Origin: JAFALK01 sp042701975
Lineage (GTDB): Bacteria > Pseudomonadota > Gammaproteobacteria > Burkholderiales > Burkholderiaceae_C
Direction of reading: 5' to 3'
NCBI GenBank assembly: GCA_042701975.1
Contig: CP170561.1
Location: 4,092,001-4,156,000, forward strand
Length of the DNA stretch: 64,000 bases
Shown here: piece after piece, positions 44,177 to 52,621 of the stretch
How positions within the stretch are numbered: position 1 is the first letter of the stretch
How the letters are laid out: each line of letters begins with the position of its first letter
The notes under the pieces: model-generated
Databases searched by the model: none
Told to the model about the DNA's origin: nothing
What the model saw: only the letters and a program-made list of their open reading frames with translations
Made by a program: the position numbers and the translations under genes

Positions 44177-45082
44177 TCACCTTGCCTCGTTGCCGAGGAG
44201 TTGCTCGCTGTCGTCCAGCAGTTCTTCGATGTCGAGGCGGCGCGGCATCAAGCCCTGCTGCTCGCAAAAGGCCAGCGTCTTGGCCAGCGGACCGCGCAGC
44301 GCGTCGATGCCGTCGGGCAGCCGCTTTTGCAGCGCCGCCGGATCGGCCACCGACGCCTTGCCCTGCTTGAACAGCCGGTACACGGCGCGCACGGCCTCGG
44401 GATGCGTCTGTGCCACGGCCGTCGGCACGGCCAGCACGTGGTTGATCGGCACGAAGCCGTGCTCGGCCTGCCAGCGACGGTCGGCCTCGGCATAGTCGGC
44501 AATCACTGGCGCGATGTCCTCGTGCTGCGGCAGGTCGTTGCCGAAGATGGCAGCGTCGAGCTCGCCATCCATCAGCATCTGCAACATGCCCTTGTTGCCG
44601 GCCGGTGCGCGGGTGACGAAGGCCGGGTCGGCGTATTCCTCCAGGTGCGCGCCCTCGAAAGTGGTCCAGCGGACCTGCTCGGGCGGCACGCCGTAGGTTT
44701 CGTCGAGGATGCCGCGCAGCCACATGCCCGTCGTCTGCGTGTAGGCGCGCACGCCCACCTTGGCCCCGGCGAGATCCTTGACCGTCAGGCCCGGCCGGTG
44801 CCGCCGGTTGTAAACCAGGCAACCTTGCTGCAGCCGCGCGGCCAGCACGACGGGCAGCATGATCAGCGGCTTGCCATAGGCCTTGGCCTGCAGCAGCGTG
44901 GCGATGGCGATCTCGCCGAGGTCGTAGGCCTGCTGCCGGGCCATCGGCGCGAAGGCGCGGTGGATCGGCTCGATCGCCTGCCAGTCGATCTGCAGACCGG
45001 GCTCGCGCAAGGCGCCGTCGATCAGCGGCGCGGTGTGCGGGTAGCGCTTGACCGCGCCCTTCAGCATCGCAGCGGCGCTCAT
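44177..45082 (-). CDS. 4,5-dihydroxyphthalate decarboxylase-like protein
   Basis: The 301-residue protein has a periplasmic-binding-protein-like fold without a signal peptide, the hallmark of the Pht5-like decarboxylase branch. Seen are YDLGEIAIATLLQAKAYGKPLIMLPVVL, DLAGAKVGVRAYTQTTGMWLRGIL, NDLPQHEDIAPV and INHVLAVPTAV. In family terms it could make protocatechuate from 4,5-dihydroxyphthalate, feeding the Lig enzymes. The exact substrate is unproven. It overlaps the amidohydrolase stop (ATGA). Confidence 0.8.
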   Translation of the reverse strand: MSAAAMLKGAVKRYPHTAPLIDGALREPGLQIDWQAIEPIHRAFAPMARQQAYDLGEIAIATLLQAKAYGKPLIMLPVVLAARLQQGCLVYNRRHRPGLTVKDLAGAKVGVRAYTQTTGMWLRGILDETYGVPPEQVRWTTFEGAHLEEYADPAFVTRAPAGNKGMLQMLMDGELDAAIFGNDLPQHEDIAPVIADYAEADRRWQAEHGFVPINHVLAVPTAVAQTHPEAVRAVYRLFKQGKASVADPAALQKRLPDGIDALRGPLAKTLAFCEQQGLMPRRLDIEELLDDSEQLLGNEAR

Positions 45083-45939
45083 GCCCGCGCTCCCATGCGC
45101 TTGAGTTCCGGATAGATGGAACGCGCGGTGTCGCCAAAGATCCAGGCGCGGTCTTCGTCGGACAGCATGGACAAGCCGGCCTGCGCTTCGGCCAGCAGCG
45201 ACTTCAGCGAGCCCTCGGCCGAGGGGAAGTTGGAGCCCCAGGCGATGCGCCGGGCACCGAAGGCCTCGAGCACGCGCGGCATGAAGGCCTGCGGCGTGGA
45301 GGCGCCGCGCGATGCTTCCGTGATTGTGCGGTTGGTCAGCTTCAGGTAGACGCCGGGGAATTCGGCCAGGTCGAACAGCGGCTTCGCTGAGCTGTACGGC
45401 GGGCCGTCGGAGAGATCCGGGCGGGCCAGGTGGTCGAGCAGCACGCGGCTGCGCGGGAACAGGCCCAGCATGCGCCGCAGCGCTGGGATGCCCGCGGCCG
45501 TCATCTGCAGGCAGATCGAGATGTTGTGGGCCTGCGCGTACTCCCACACCGGGAAGGAGCGCTCGTCGTCCAACCACAGCGCCTGGCCGGGCATCGTCGT
45601 GCCGGTGAGGAACAGGCGCAGGCCGCTCAGGCCCTCGCCGAGCCAGAGCTTGAAACGCTCGACGGCGTCGGGCGCCAGCACGTCGATGGAGAACACGCCG
45701 CAGAAGCGGTCGGGGTGGGCCTTCACGGCGTCGACAACGTAGCGGTTGTCGCTGCCGTAGGCCGTCGAGGCCTGGACCACCATGGCGTGCCGGATGCCGG
45801 CTTCGTCCATCGAGGCCAGCAGGCTCTCGTAGTCCGCCGGGCGGTGCGCCGACCAGTCCGACTGCTTGCCGCCCACCGGCGCGAGCGGGTAGCGGTCGTG
45901 GTCCGACGAGATGGCATGCGTGTGGGTATCTACGTACAT
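45079..45939 (-). CDS. amidohydrolase (LigI/2-pyrone-4,6-dicarboxylate lactonase-like)
   Basis: The 286-residue TIM-barrel hydrolase begins MYVDTHTHAISSDHDRYPLA with the HxH pair. It has LLDHLARPDLSDGP with the second His, and ARRIAWGSNFPSAEG with the acidic site near the end. LigI opens the pyrone ring to 4-oxalomesaconate; if this protein does the same, it supplies the LigJ substrate. Related amidohydrolases have other substrates, so this is inference. It is the first gene of the operon. Confidence 0.82.
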   Translation of the reverse strand: MYVDTHTHAISSDHDRYPLAPVGGKQSDWSAHRPADYESLLASMDEAGIRHAMVVQASTAYGSDNRYVVDAVKAHPDRFCGVFSIDVLAPDAVERFKLWLGEGLSGLRLFLTGTTMPGQALWLDDERSFPVWEYAQAHNISICLQMTAAGIPALRRMLGLFPRSRVLLDHLARPDLSDGPPYSSAKPLFDLAEFPGVYLKLTNRTITEASRGASTPQAFMPRVLEAFGARRIAWGSNFPSAEGSLKSLLAEAQAGLSMLSDEDRAWIFGDTARSIYPELKRMGARA

Positions 45940-46052
45940 GGTTAAGCTGGGTTCGATCAGTGCCGCAAGATTGATGTGAACTTTACGGATCCGTCTCGTG
46001 CTTTCCTAATTTAAACTGCGACTCAGGCCATAAATTTCTGTGAAGCTTAAAG
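45940..46052. promoter_or_regulatory. divergent promoter region of the aromatic operon and tandem-HTH regulator
   Basis: A 113-bp gap between oppositely transcribed genes. It includes an AT-rich segment (TCCTAATTTAAACTG, 46005-46019) and later ATAAATTTCTG, surrounded by GC-rich code. A LysR-type operator is expected here; no clean palindrome can be fixed by eye. Confidence 0.4.
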
Positions 46053-47288
46053 ATGACTTCGAAGCCCGAAGACCTCATCAACCTGCGCCGCTTCGTGCTG
46101 TTTGACGCGGTCTGCCGCGAAGGCGGCATCAGCCCCGCGGCCGAGGCCGTGGGGCTGAGCCAGCCAGCCGTGAGCCTGGCCATCAAGAAGCTGGAAGAGA
46201 CCGTCGGCGCCGTGCTTTTCGAACGCGGCTACGGCGGCAGCGAGCTCACGCGCGAAGGCACGCTGCTGCAGCTGCGCGTGGTGCGCATGCTCGAGCAGAT
46301 CGAGGCGGCCGTTGCCGCCATGCCGGTCGGCGCGCGCACCCGCCAGTCGCAGTCGCGCGCGGGCACGATCTGCCGCCGGCTCACCGATTCACAGATCCGC
46401 TGCCACATCGCAATTACCGAGGCGGGCTCCGCCGCCGAAGCCGCGCGCAGGCTCGGCATCTCGCAGCCGGCGGTCCACCGCGCCGCACGGGAACTGGAAG
46501 ACACCATCGGCCACACGCTCTACCGACGGCGCGTGCACAGCGTGTCGGTCAATGCGGCGGGACAGGAGCTGGCGCGGCGCCTCGTGGTGGCCCTGGGCGA
46601 GATCGAGCAGGCGCGCGTGGACCTCACGGCGGCCCGCGGCCTGGCGGCAGGCCGCATCGCCGTGGGCGTGCTGCCGCTGATGCCGCAGCGGCTGCTGGCG
46701 CGCACCATCGGGCGCCTGCGCGAGAGCTACCCCAACGTGGTGGTGATGATCCGGGAGAGCACCCACGCCCGGCTGCTGGAGGACCTCAACTTCGGTCGGC
46801 TCGACATCATCGTCGGCGCGTTGCGCGAGCCGCGCATGCAAGGCAACGCCGTCGAGCGTGAACTCTTCACCGACCCTTATGTTGTCGTCGTGCGCCGCGG
46901 CCACCCGCTGGCGCAGCAGCGCCGCGTGACCCTCAAGGATCTGGCCACGCACGGCTGGGTGGTGCCGCAGCAGGACATGCCGCGCCGGGCAGTCGTGGAC
47001 CTGATGCTGGCCCAGCTGCCGCAGGCGCCCCAGGTGCTGGTGGAGACCAGCTCGCTGGCGATGATGATGGCCATGTTGGAGGAGAACGACTGCATCTCGC
47101 TGCTGTCACGATCCCACATCCTCTACGGCAACTACCGCAACGAGGTGGTGGCGCTCCAGGTGCCCTCGCCCAATGGCGAACGCACGGTGGGCTACACCAC
47201 GCGGGTGGACTGGCTGCCGACCGAGCCGCAGCGAGAGTTCATCGCGCAGCTGCGGTCGCAGTGCCGCCTCGAACCCCAGTCGCCCTAG
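46053..47288 (+). CDS. LysR-type regulator with two tandem HTH domains
   Basis: The 411-residue protein carries one LysR winged helix at about 8-70 (LINLRRFVLFDAVCREGGISPAAEAVGLSQPAVSLAIKKLEE, in segments). A second lies at about 112-170 (IRCHIAITEAGSAAEAARRLGISQPAVHRAARELEDTIGHTLYRR), followed by the usual effector-binding domain (about 195-405). Ordinary LysR proteins are near 300 aa with one HTH. It diverges from the aromatic operon and is its likely regulator. Its stop overlaps the next convergent gene by 4 bp. Confidence 0.9.
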   Translation: MTSKPEDLINLRRFVLFDAVCREGGISPAAEAVGLSQPAVSLAIKKLEETVGAVLFERGYGGSELTREGTLLQLRVVRMLEQIEAAVAAMPVGARTRQSQSRAGTICRRLTDSQIRCHIAITEAGSAAEAARRLGISQPAVHRAARELEDTIGHTLYRRRVHSVSVNAAGQELARRLVVALGEIEQARVDLTAARGLAAGRIAVGVLPLMPQRLLARTIGRLRESYPNVVVMIRESTHARLLEDLNFGRLDIIVGALREPRMQGNAVERELFTDPYVVVVRRGHPLAQQRRVTLKDLATHGWVVPQQDMPRRAVVDLMLAQLPQAPQVLVETSSLAMMMAMLEENDCISLLSRSHILYGNYRNEVVALQVPSPNGERTVGYTTRVDWLPTEPQREFIAQLRSQCRLEPQSP

Positions 47289-47698
47289 TCGCGGCCCTTG
47301 TCTTTGTCCTTGTCCTTGCCGTGTCCCTTGCCATGGCCTTTGCCCTTGCCACGGTCGTCGTCGTGGTGGCGGTCATCGTCACGGCGCGAATAGCGCTCCT
47401 GGTACCAGTCCTCGCGCACAAAGTAGACCGGCACGCCGCAGGCGTTGTACTCACGGCAATGCTTGTCCCAATGCTTCTCATGGCCCGGCGGAACGCGGAG
47501 ATAGACAGGCGCAGGACGCACCGTCGTGCGCTGCACCCAGATCGGTTCGGCCAGCATCACCGGCGGCGGTGAAGCGTTGCCGATATCGATGCGGCCATAG
47601 AACCCGGGTTGGCCCACCTGGATGGACACACCCACGTCTGCAGCCTGCGCGTTTGCGGCAAGCAGTGCGGCGCCTACCAGCGCAATGATCTTCTTCAT
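47285..47698 (-). CDS. exported protein with His/Lys/Asp-rich tail
   Basis: The 137-residue protein has a signal peptide (MKKIIALVGAALLAANAQAA). A mature part follows, starting DVGVSIQVGQPGFYGRIDIG with GHEKHWDKHCREYNACGVPVYFVREDWY. The low-complexity tail is built of Asp-His and Gly-Lys-His units (DDRHHDDDRGKGKGHGKGHG then DKDKDKGRD). The tail could bind metal ions or acidic polymers. The body resembles small periplasmic proteins of unknown role common in beta-proteobacteria. Confidence 0.8.
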   Translation of the reverse strand: MKKIIALVGAALLAANAQAADVGVSIQVGQPGFYGRIDIGNASPPPVMLAEPIWVQRTTVRPAPVYLRVPPGHEKHWDKHCREYNACGVPVYFVREDWYQERYSRRDDDRHHDDDRGKGKGHGKGHGKDKDKDKGRD

Positions 47699-47779
47699 AC
47701 GGATCCTTTCGTTGGAGTTGGCTGAGCAGTGGGGATCTTAGTGCTGCGGCATCGGAAATGGGCGCACATTGGGCACCGA

Positions 47780-49141
47780 TCAGCCAAGCAGCAGCTGGCA
47801 CAGCAGCCCCGCCACGCCCGAGCCCAGCACGACTGGAATGACGCCCACCTTGAAGCGAAACAACGCCAGCGCGGCCGCAAGGCCGATCAGCGCTGAAGGC
47901 AGCTCGAACCGACCGACAAAGCCGTGCGGCCAGAGCACGTGGTACGCAAAGAACAGCGCCAGGTTGAGGATGACCCCGACGACTGCGGCCGTGATGCCCG
48001 TCAGCGGCGCCGTGAATTGCAACTTGCCATGCGTGGATTCGATGAACGGGCCACCGAGCAGGATGAAGAAGAAGGACGGCAGGAAGGTGAAGAACGTGAC
48101 CACGCAAGCGGCGGCCGTGGCCAGCAGCAGCGGCGCATCGCCGGCAAGGATCGCGTGATGCCATCCGCCGACAAAACCCACGAAGGCCACCACCATGATC
48201 AGCGGCCCCGGCGTCGTTTCGCCCAGTGCCAGCCCGTCGATCATCTGCGGTGCGGTGAGCCAGTGGAATTGATCCACCGCCCCTTGGTAGACATAGGGCA
48301 GCACGGCATAGGCGCCCCCGAACGTAAGCAGCGCGGCCTTGGTGAAGAACCAGCCCATCTGGGCCAGGGCGCCCGACCACCCGAATGCGGCGGTCAAGCC
48401 GCCCAGCACCACCGCCCAGAGCCCCAGGCAGACACACGACACCTTGCGCAGCCGGGCCCAGGAGAACAAGGCATGCGGCGGCGTGGGCGTGTCGTCGTCA
48501 ATCCATGCGCGGCCATAGTCCCGCTGGGCCGCGCCATGAGCCCCTGCGCTCTTGAGCTTGTCTGGCGCCAGCTTCCCTCCTGTATAGCCCGCCAGAGCCG
48601 CCGTCAGCACGATCAGCGGGAACGGCAGGTTCAGCAGGAAGATGGCCAGGAACGCACCGGCTGCGATGCACCAGAGCCATCGGTTCTTGAGCGCGCGCGC
48701 GCCGATTCGCCACGCGGCGTGCAGCACCAGGGCCGTGACGGCGGGCTTGATGCCGTAGAAGATGCCGGCAATAGCGGGCACCTGGCCAAAGGCCACGTAG
48801 ACCCAGGACAGTGCGATCAGGATGAGCAGCGAAGGCAGCACGAACAGCACGCCTGCGACGACGCCGCCCCAGGTTCGGTGCATGAGCCAGCCGATGTAGG
48901 TGGCGAGCTGCTGGGCCTCCGGCCCCGGCAGCAGCATGCAGTAGTTCAGCGCATGCAGGAACCGGCCTTCCGAGATCCAGCGCCGGCGCTCCACAAGTTC
49001 CTCGTGCATGACGGCGATCTGGCCCGCAGGCCCGCCGAAGCTGATGAATCCGAGCTTGAGCCAGAAGCGAAAGGCTTCCGCGCGAGTGAGCGAGACCGGC
49101 GCCTGCGCCAACGAGGGGGGCGAATCGAGTGCGGCTGTCAT
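47780..49141 (-). CDS. chrA: chromate transporter, ChrA family (fused two-domain form)
   Basis: The 453-residue protein has two homologous halves of about six helices. FRFWLKLGFISFGGPAGQIAVMHEELVERRRW, with LLPGPEAQQLATYIGW, is the first; WFFTKAALLTFGGAYAVLPYV and GLALGETTPGPLIMVVAFVGFVGG mark the second. The family exports chromate by proton antiport, but other anions are possible. ATG 49141 was chosen because the longer frame to 49198 is not family-like. It diverges from nothing and follows the DUF1080 unit's terminator. Confidence 0.92.
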   Translation of the reverse strand: MTAALDSPPSLAQAPVSLTRAEAFRFWLKLGFISFGGPAGQIAVMHEELVERRRWISEGRFLHALNYCMLLPGPEAQQLATYIGWLMHRTWGGVVAGVLFVLPSLLILIALSWVYVAFGQVPAIAGIFYGIKPAVTALVLHAAWRIGARALKNRWLWCIAAGAFLAIFLLNLPFPLIVLTAALAGYTGGKLAPDKLKSAGAHGAAQRDYGRAWIDDDTPTPPHALFSWARLRKVSCVCLGLWAVVLGGLTAAFGWSGALAQMGWFFTKAALLTFGGAYAVLPYVYQGAVDQFHWLTAPQMIDGLALGETTPGPLIMVVAFVGFVGGWHHAILAGDAPLLLATAAACVVTFFTFLPSFFFILLGGPFIESTHGKLQFTAPLTGITAAVVGVILNLALFFAYHVLWPHGFVGRFELPSALIGLAAALALFRFKVGVIPVVLGSGVAGLLCQLLLG

Positions 49142-49184
49142 GGCGCGACTGTAGCGGCCGGCCCCCGCGGCGCGCGCCGCCATG

Positions 49185-49207
49185 AAAAACGGCCGCATCA
49201 GCGGCCG
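49185..49207 (-). terminator. rho-independent terminator after the DUF1080/PEP-CTERM unit
   Basis: On the minus strand CGGCCGC-TGAT-GCGGCCG forms a perfect 7-bp stem with a 4-nt loop, followed directly by TTTTT. It lies 27 bp past the TGA that ends the PEP-CTERM tail. Confidence 0.9.
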
Positions 49208-49234
49208 ATTCTTGTGGCAGTCGAGAGCCGAAGG

Positions 49235-49327
49235 TCAGGCCTTGGCGCGTCGCTTTCCCGCGAAGGCCAGACCGGCGAGAGCCAGACCGACCAGGGCGAG
49301 AGAGCCCGGTTCCGGGACCTCGGCCGC
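49235..49327 (-). pseudogene. PEP-CTERM sorting signal, in frame behind a TAG
   Basis: Immediately after the TAG of the DUF1080 gene, the same frame continues for 30 codons: AAEVPEPGSLALVGLALAGL then AFAGKRRAKA and TGA. It has all parts of a PEP-CTERM exosortase signal: the VPEP motif, a hydrophobic helix and a basic end. It has no start codon, so it is either a lost tail of the upstream protein, a readthrough extension, or the remnant of another gene. Confidence 0.85.
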
Positions 49328-50191
49328 CTAACGCCCAGCCTGCGCGTCATATCCACTGAGCCTTCGCACCCAGACATTCCGGAAGCGTACCGGATTGCCG
49401 TGGTCCTGCAGCTTCAGCGGCAGCTCGGCGGCGTGCGGGGCATACGGCACCGTGTTGCGCCAGACGGTGGGGCCGAGCAGCGCCTTGCGGTTGTGGACGA
49501 GGACACCGTTCCAGAACAGCGTCAAGTAGGCGGGCGAGACGAGTCGGCTGCCGTCGAAGCGCGGGGCCTCGAAGACAATGTCGTAGCTCTGCCATTCGCC
49601 GGGCGGCCGCGCCACATTGGCCAGCGGCGGCCACTGGCCGTAGAGAGCGCCCGCATTGCCGTCGGCATAGGTACGGTTGTCAAACACGTCGAGGATCTGC
49701 ACCTCATAAAGACCCATCAGGAACAGGCCGCTGTTGCCGCGCCCCTGGCTGTTGCCCTTGACCACGGCCGGTGAAGCCCACTCGACGTGGACCTGCACGT
49801 CGCCGAAGCGCTCGCGCGAATAAAGATCGCCGGTGCCGGCGCCGACTTCGAACCAGCCTTCGCGCACTGGCCATTTCGCGTCGATCAACGGCGCATCCTC
49901 CGCCGCGCTGCTGCGCTGGCCCCAGCGGGATAGATCGCGGCCGCCGAAGAGCACGACGGCGTCCGAAGGCGGCGCGCCAGGCGTTGCTGCCGGCTTGACG
50001 ATGGGCGGCTGCGGCCGCGCGGGATCGTGGACGTGGAAGGCCTGGCCCGGGATCAGCGGCGTGTCGGTGAAGCCATCATCGGCGGCGCTGCGCGGCGGTA
50101 CGGATTCCTGGGCGGCGTGTGCCACCGAACCAAGCGCAAACGCGCAGGCTGTTGCAATTGCTAACGCGACAGGCAAGCGGATTCTGTTCAT
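49328..50191 (-). CDS. exported DUF1080 (3-keto-disaccharide hydrolase-type) protein
   Basis: The 287-residue protein has a signal peptide (LPVALAIATACAFALGSVAHA) and one DUF1080 beta-jelly-roll domain. Family features seen are VVLFGGRDLSRWGQRS, KWPVREGWFEVGAGTGDLYSRERFGDVQVHVEWASP, GNSGLFLMGLYEVQILD, PGEWQSYDIVFEAPRFDG and LQDHGNPVRFRNVWVRRL. DUF1080 proteins split 3-keto-glycosides made by C3-oxidising dehydrogenases, matching the divergent GMC gene. ATG 50191 has a GGAGGAA site. The PEP-CTERM codons follow its TAG. Confidence 0.9.
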   Translation of the reverse strand: MNRIRLPVALAIATACAFALGSVAHAAQESVPPRSAADDGFTDTPLIPGQAFHVHDPARPQPPIVKPAATPGAPPSDAVVLFGGRDLSRWGQRSSAAEDAPLIDAKWPVREGWFEVGAGTGDLYSRERFGDVQVHVEWASPAVVKGNSQGRGNSGLFLMGLYEVQILDVFDNRTYADGNAGALYGQWPPLANVARPPGEWQSYDIVFEAPRFDGSRLVSPAYLTLFWNGVLVHNRKALLGPTVWRNTVPYAPHAAELPLKLQDHGNPVRFRNVWVRRLSGYDAQAGR

Positions 50192-50308
50192 TCGTTCCTC
50201 CTTCAAAGGGCGCGCTGCGGATGATGGCAGCGTTTGCACCGCGATCACCCCGGTTGACACCCGCACTTCCTTGGGTAACGTGACCGGTCTGTTCATCTGG
50301 GAAGCGCA

Positions 50309-51985
50309 ATGGAATCCACTTCATACGACGCCATCGTCGTCGGGTCCGGCATCTCCGGCGGCTGGGCCGCCAAGGAACTCACCGAAAAAGGGCTGCGTGT
50401 GCTGCTGCTGGAACGCGGCCGCAATGTCGAGCACGTCAAGGACTACGTCAACGCCACCAAGGGCCCGTGGGAGTACCTGCACCGCGGCCGCCGCACGGTG
50501 GCGATGGAAGAGGCGTACCAGATCCTGCGCCGCGACCTGCTGAACGAGACCAACCTCGCCGCCTGGGCCGACGAGCACGCATCGCCCTACACCGAGACCA
50601 AGCGCTTCGACTGGTTCCGCGCCTACCAGGTCGGCGGCCGCTCGCTGTTGTGGGGCCGGCAGAGCTACCGCTGGAGCGATTTCGATTTCACCGCCAATGC
50701 GCGCGAAGGCGTTGCGGTGGACTGGCCGATCCGCTACGCGGAGCTGGCGCCCTGGTACGACCATGTGGAGCGGCACGCCGGCATCTCTGGCTCGCGCGAA
50801 GGTCTGGCGCAGTTACCCGATGGCGAGTTCCAGCCCCCGATGCCGCTGAACAGCGGCGAATCGCTGATCGCCGGACGACTCGCGCAAGGCTTCGGCGGCC
50901 AGCGCCGCATGATCATCGGCCGCACGGCCAACGCCACCCGGCCGCTGGACGGGCGTGCCGGTTGCCAGTACCGCGACGCCTGCTGGCTGGGCTGCCCCTA
51001 CGGTGGCTACTTCAGCACGCAGTCCTCCACCCTGCCCGCGGCGATGAAGACGGGCCGGCTCACGCTCAAGCCCTGGTCCATCGTGAGCGAGGTGCTGTTC
51101 GACAAAGAGAAGCGCAAGGCCAGCGGCGTGCGCGTGATCGACGCGGTGACCGAGAAGGCCACCGACTACAGCGCCAAGATCGTCTTCGTCTGCGCCTCCT
51201 CGCTCAACAGCGCCTGGCTGCTGATGCGTTCGGCCACCGATGTCTGGCCCGAAGGTCTGGGCAGCAGCTCGGGCGAACTGGGCCACAACGTGATGGACCA
51301 CCATTTCCGCGTGGGCGCCGAAGGCCGCATCGATGGTCTGAACGACAGCTACTACGAAGGCCGCCGCCCCACCGGCATCTACGTGCCGCGATACCGCAAC
51401 CTCTTCGGCGACAAGCGCCCTTACCTGCGCGGCTTCGGCTACCAGGGCGGCGCCCGGCGCAGCGACTGGTCACGCGGCGTGGCCGAGCTCGGCATCGGCG
51501 CTGCCGCCAAGGAAGAGGCCGCCACGCCCGGCCCGTGGCAGTTCGGCTCCACGGCCTTCGGCGAGACACTGCCCAACCATGCCAACCACGTCGCGCTGGA
51601 CCACAGCCGCAAGGACAAGTGGGGCCTGCCGGTGCTGAAGATGGACTGCGCCATCGGCGAGAACGAGCGCCTGATGCGCAAGGACATGGCCAACGACATG
51701 GCCGAGATGCTCGAGCACTGTGGCCTCAAGAACGTCAGGACCTACGACGCCGAGTACTTCCCTGGCGCTGGCATCCACGAGATGGGCACCGCGCGCATGG
51801 GCCACGACCCGAAGACCTCGGTGCTGAATAAGCACAACCAGGTCTGGGATGCGCCCAATGTGTTCGTGACGGATGGTGCCTGCATGACGTCTTCCGCCTG
51901 CCAGAACCCGTCGCTGACCTACATGGCGCTCACCGCGCGCGCGGCAGACTTCGCCGTGGCTGAATTGAAGCGAGGGAATCTGTAA
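50309..51985 (+). CDS. GMC-family oxidoreductase (glycoside 3-dehydrogenase-like)
   Basis: The 558-residue flavoprotein has the FAD-binding motif YDAIVVGSGISGGWAAKELTEKGLRVLLLERGRNVEH and YQVGGRSLLWGRQSYRW. The C-terminal GMC domain carries the active-site region GAGIHEMGTARMGHDPKTSVL and SACQNPSLTYMALTARAADFAV. No signal peptide is seen; such subunits are exported with a Tat-type small subunit. The following gene encodes that small subunit, and the pair is overlapped (TAATG). Role: oxidation of the C3 hydroxyl of glycosides. Confidence 0.93.
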   Translation: MESTSYDAIVVGSGISGGWAAKELTEKGLRVLLLERGRNVEHVKDYVNATKGPWEYLHRGRRTVAMEEAYQILRRDLLNETNLAAWADEHASPYTETKRFDWFRAYQVGGRSLLWGRQSYRWSDFDFTANAREGVAVDWPIRYAELAPWYDHVERHAGISGSREGLAQLPDGEFQPPMPLNSGESLIAGRLAQGFGGQRRMIIGRTANATRPLDGRAGCQYRDACWLGCPYGGYFSTQSSTLPAAMKTGRLTLKPWSIVSEVLFDKEKRKASGVRVIDAVTEKATDYSAKIVFVCASSLNSAWLLMRSATDVWPEGLGSSSGELGHNVMDHHFRVGAEGRIDGLNDSYYEGRRPTGIYVPRYRNLFGDKRPYLRGFGYQGGARRSDWSRGVAELGIGAAAKEEAATPGPWQFGSTAFGETLPNHANHVALDHSRKDKWGLPVLKMDCAIGENERLMRKDMANDMAEMLEHCGLKNVRTYDAEYFPGAGIHEMGTARMGHDPKTSVLNKHNQVWDAPNVFVTDGACMTSSACQNPSLTYMALTARAADFAVAELKRGNL

Positions 51986-52599
51986 TGACGACGCCTGCAA
52001 CGCAAATCGACCGACGCGAAGCGATCCGCCGTGTCAGCGCCCTGCTCGGTGGCACGGCGCTGATCTCTGCGCCTCAATTGCTGGCGGCGTTGGAGAACCC
52101 ATCGTCCAAGAGCGCGGGCGCCTTCACCGCCGCCGACATCGCCTTCCTCGACGAAGTCGCTGAGACCATCCTGCCCGAGACCAAGACGCCCGGTGCCAAG
52201 GCCGCCAAGGTCGGCGCCTTCATGGCGGTCATGGTCACGGATTGCTATCGCGCGCCGCAGCAGGTCATGTTCCGCGAAGGCATGCAGGAAATCGAGGCCG
52301 CCACGCGCAAGAAGACTTCGCGCTCCTTCATGCAGGCCAGCGCGGAACAGCGATTGGCGGTGCTCACCGAATTCGACGCTGAACAAAAGGGCGCGGCCAA
52401 TCCCGGCAGGCGAAGCAGCAAGCGCGCCACGGCGCCGCAGGAGCACTTCTTTCGCATGATGAAGGAGCTGACCTTCCTCGGCTACTTCACCTCGGAGATC
52501 GGCTGCACGCAGGCGCTGCACTACGAGGAGACGCCGGGGCGGTACAAGGCCGTCGTGCCTTATGTGGCCGGGCAGCCGGCGTGGGCGGATCACGCCTGA
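51985..52599 (+). CDS. gluconate 2-dehydrogenase subunit 3-like small subunit
   Basis: The 204-residue protein has an N-terminal RREAIRRVSALLGGTALISAPQLLAAL segment. It combines arginines and a hydrophobic stretch as in Tat signals. The small-subunit helical domain follows (AADIAFLDEVAETILPETKTPGAKAAKVG, then EHFFRMMKELTFLGYFTSEIG). It is the export and chaperone partner of the GMC subunit. Its start overlaps the GMC stop by one base. Confidence 0.92.
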   Translation: MTTPATQIDRREAIRRVSALLGGTALISAPQLLAALENPSSKSAGAFTAADIAFLDEVAETILPETKTPGAKAAKVGAFMAVMVTDCYRAPQQVMFREGMQEIEAATRKKTSRSFMQASAEQRLAVLTEFDAEQKGAANPGRRSSKRATAPQEHFFRMMKELTFLGYFTSEIGCTQALHYEETPGRYKAVVPYVAGQPAWADHA

Positions 52600-52621
52600 T
52601 CCGTCGACATGGGATGAGCGC

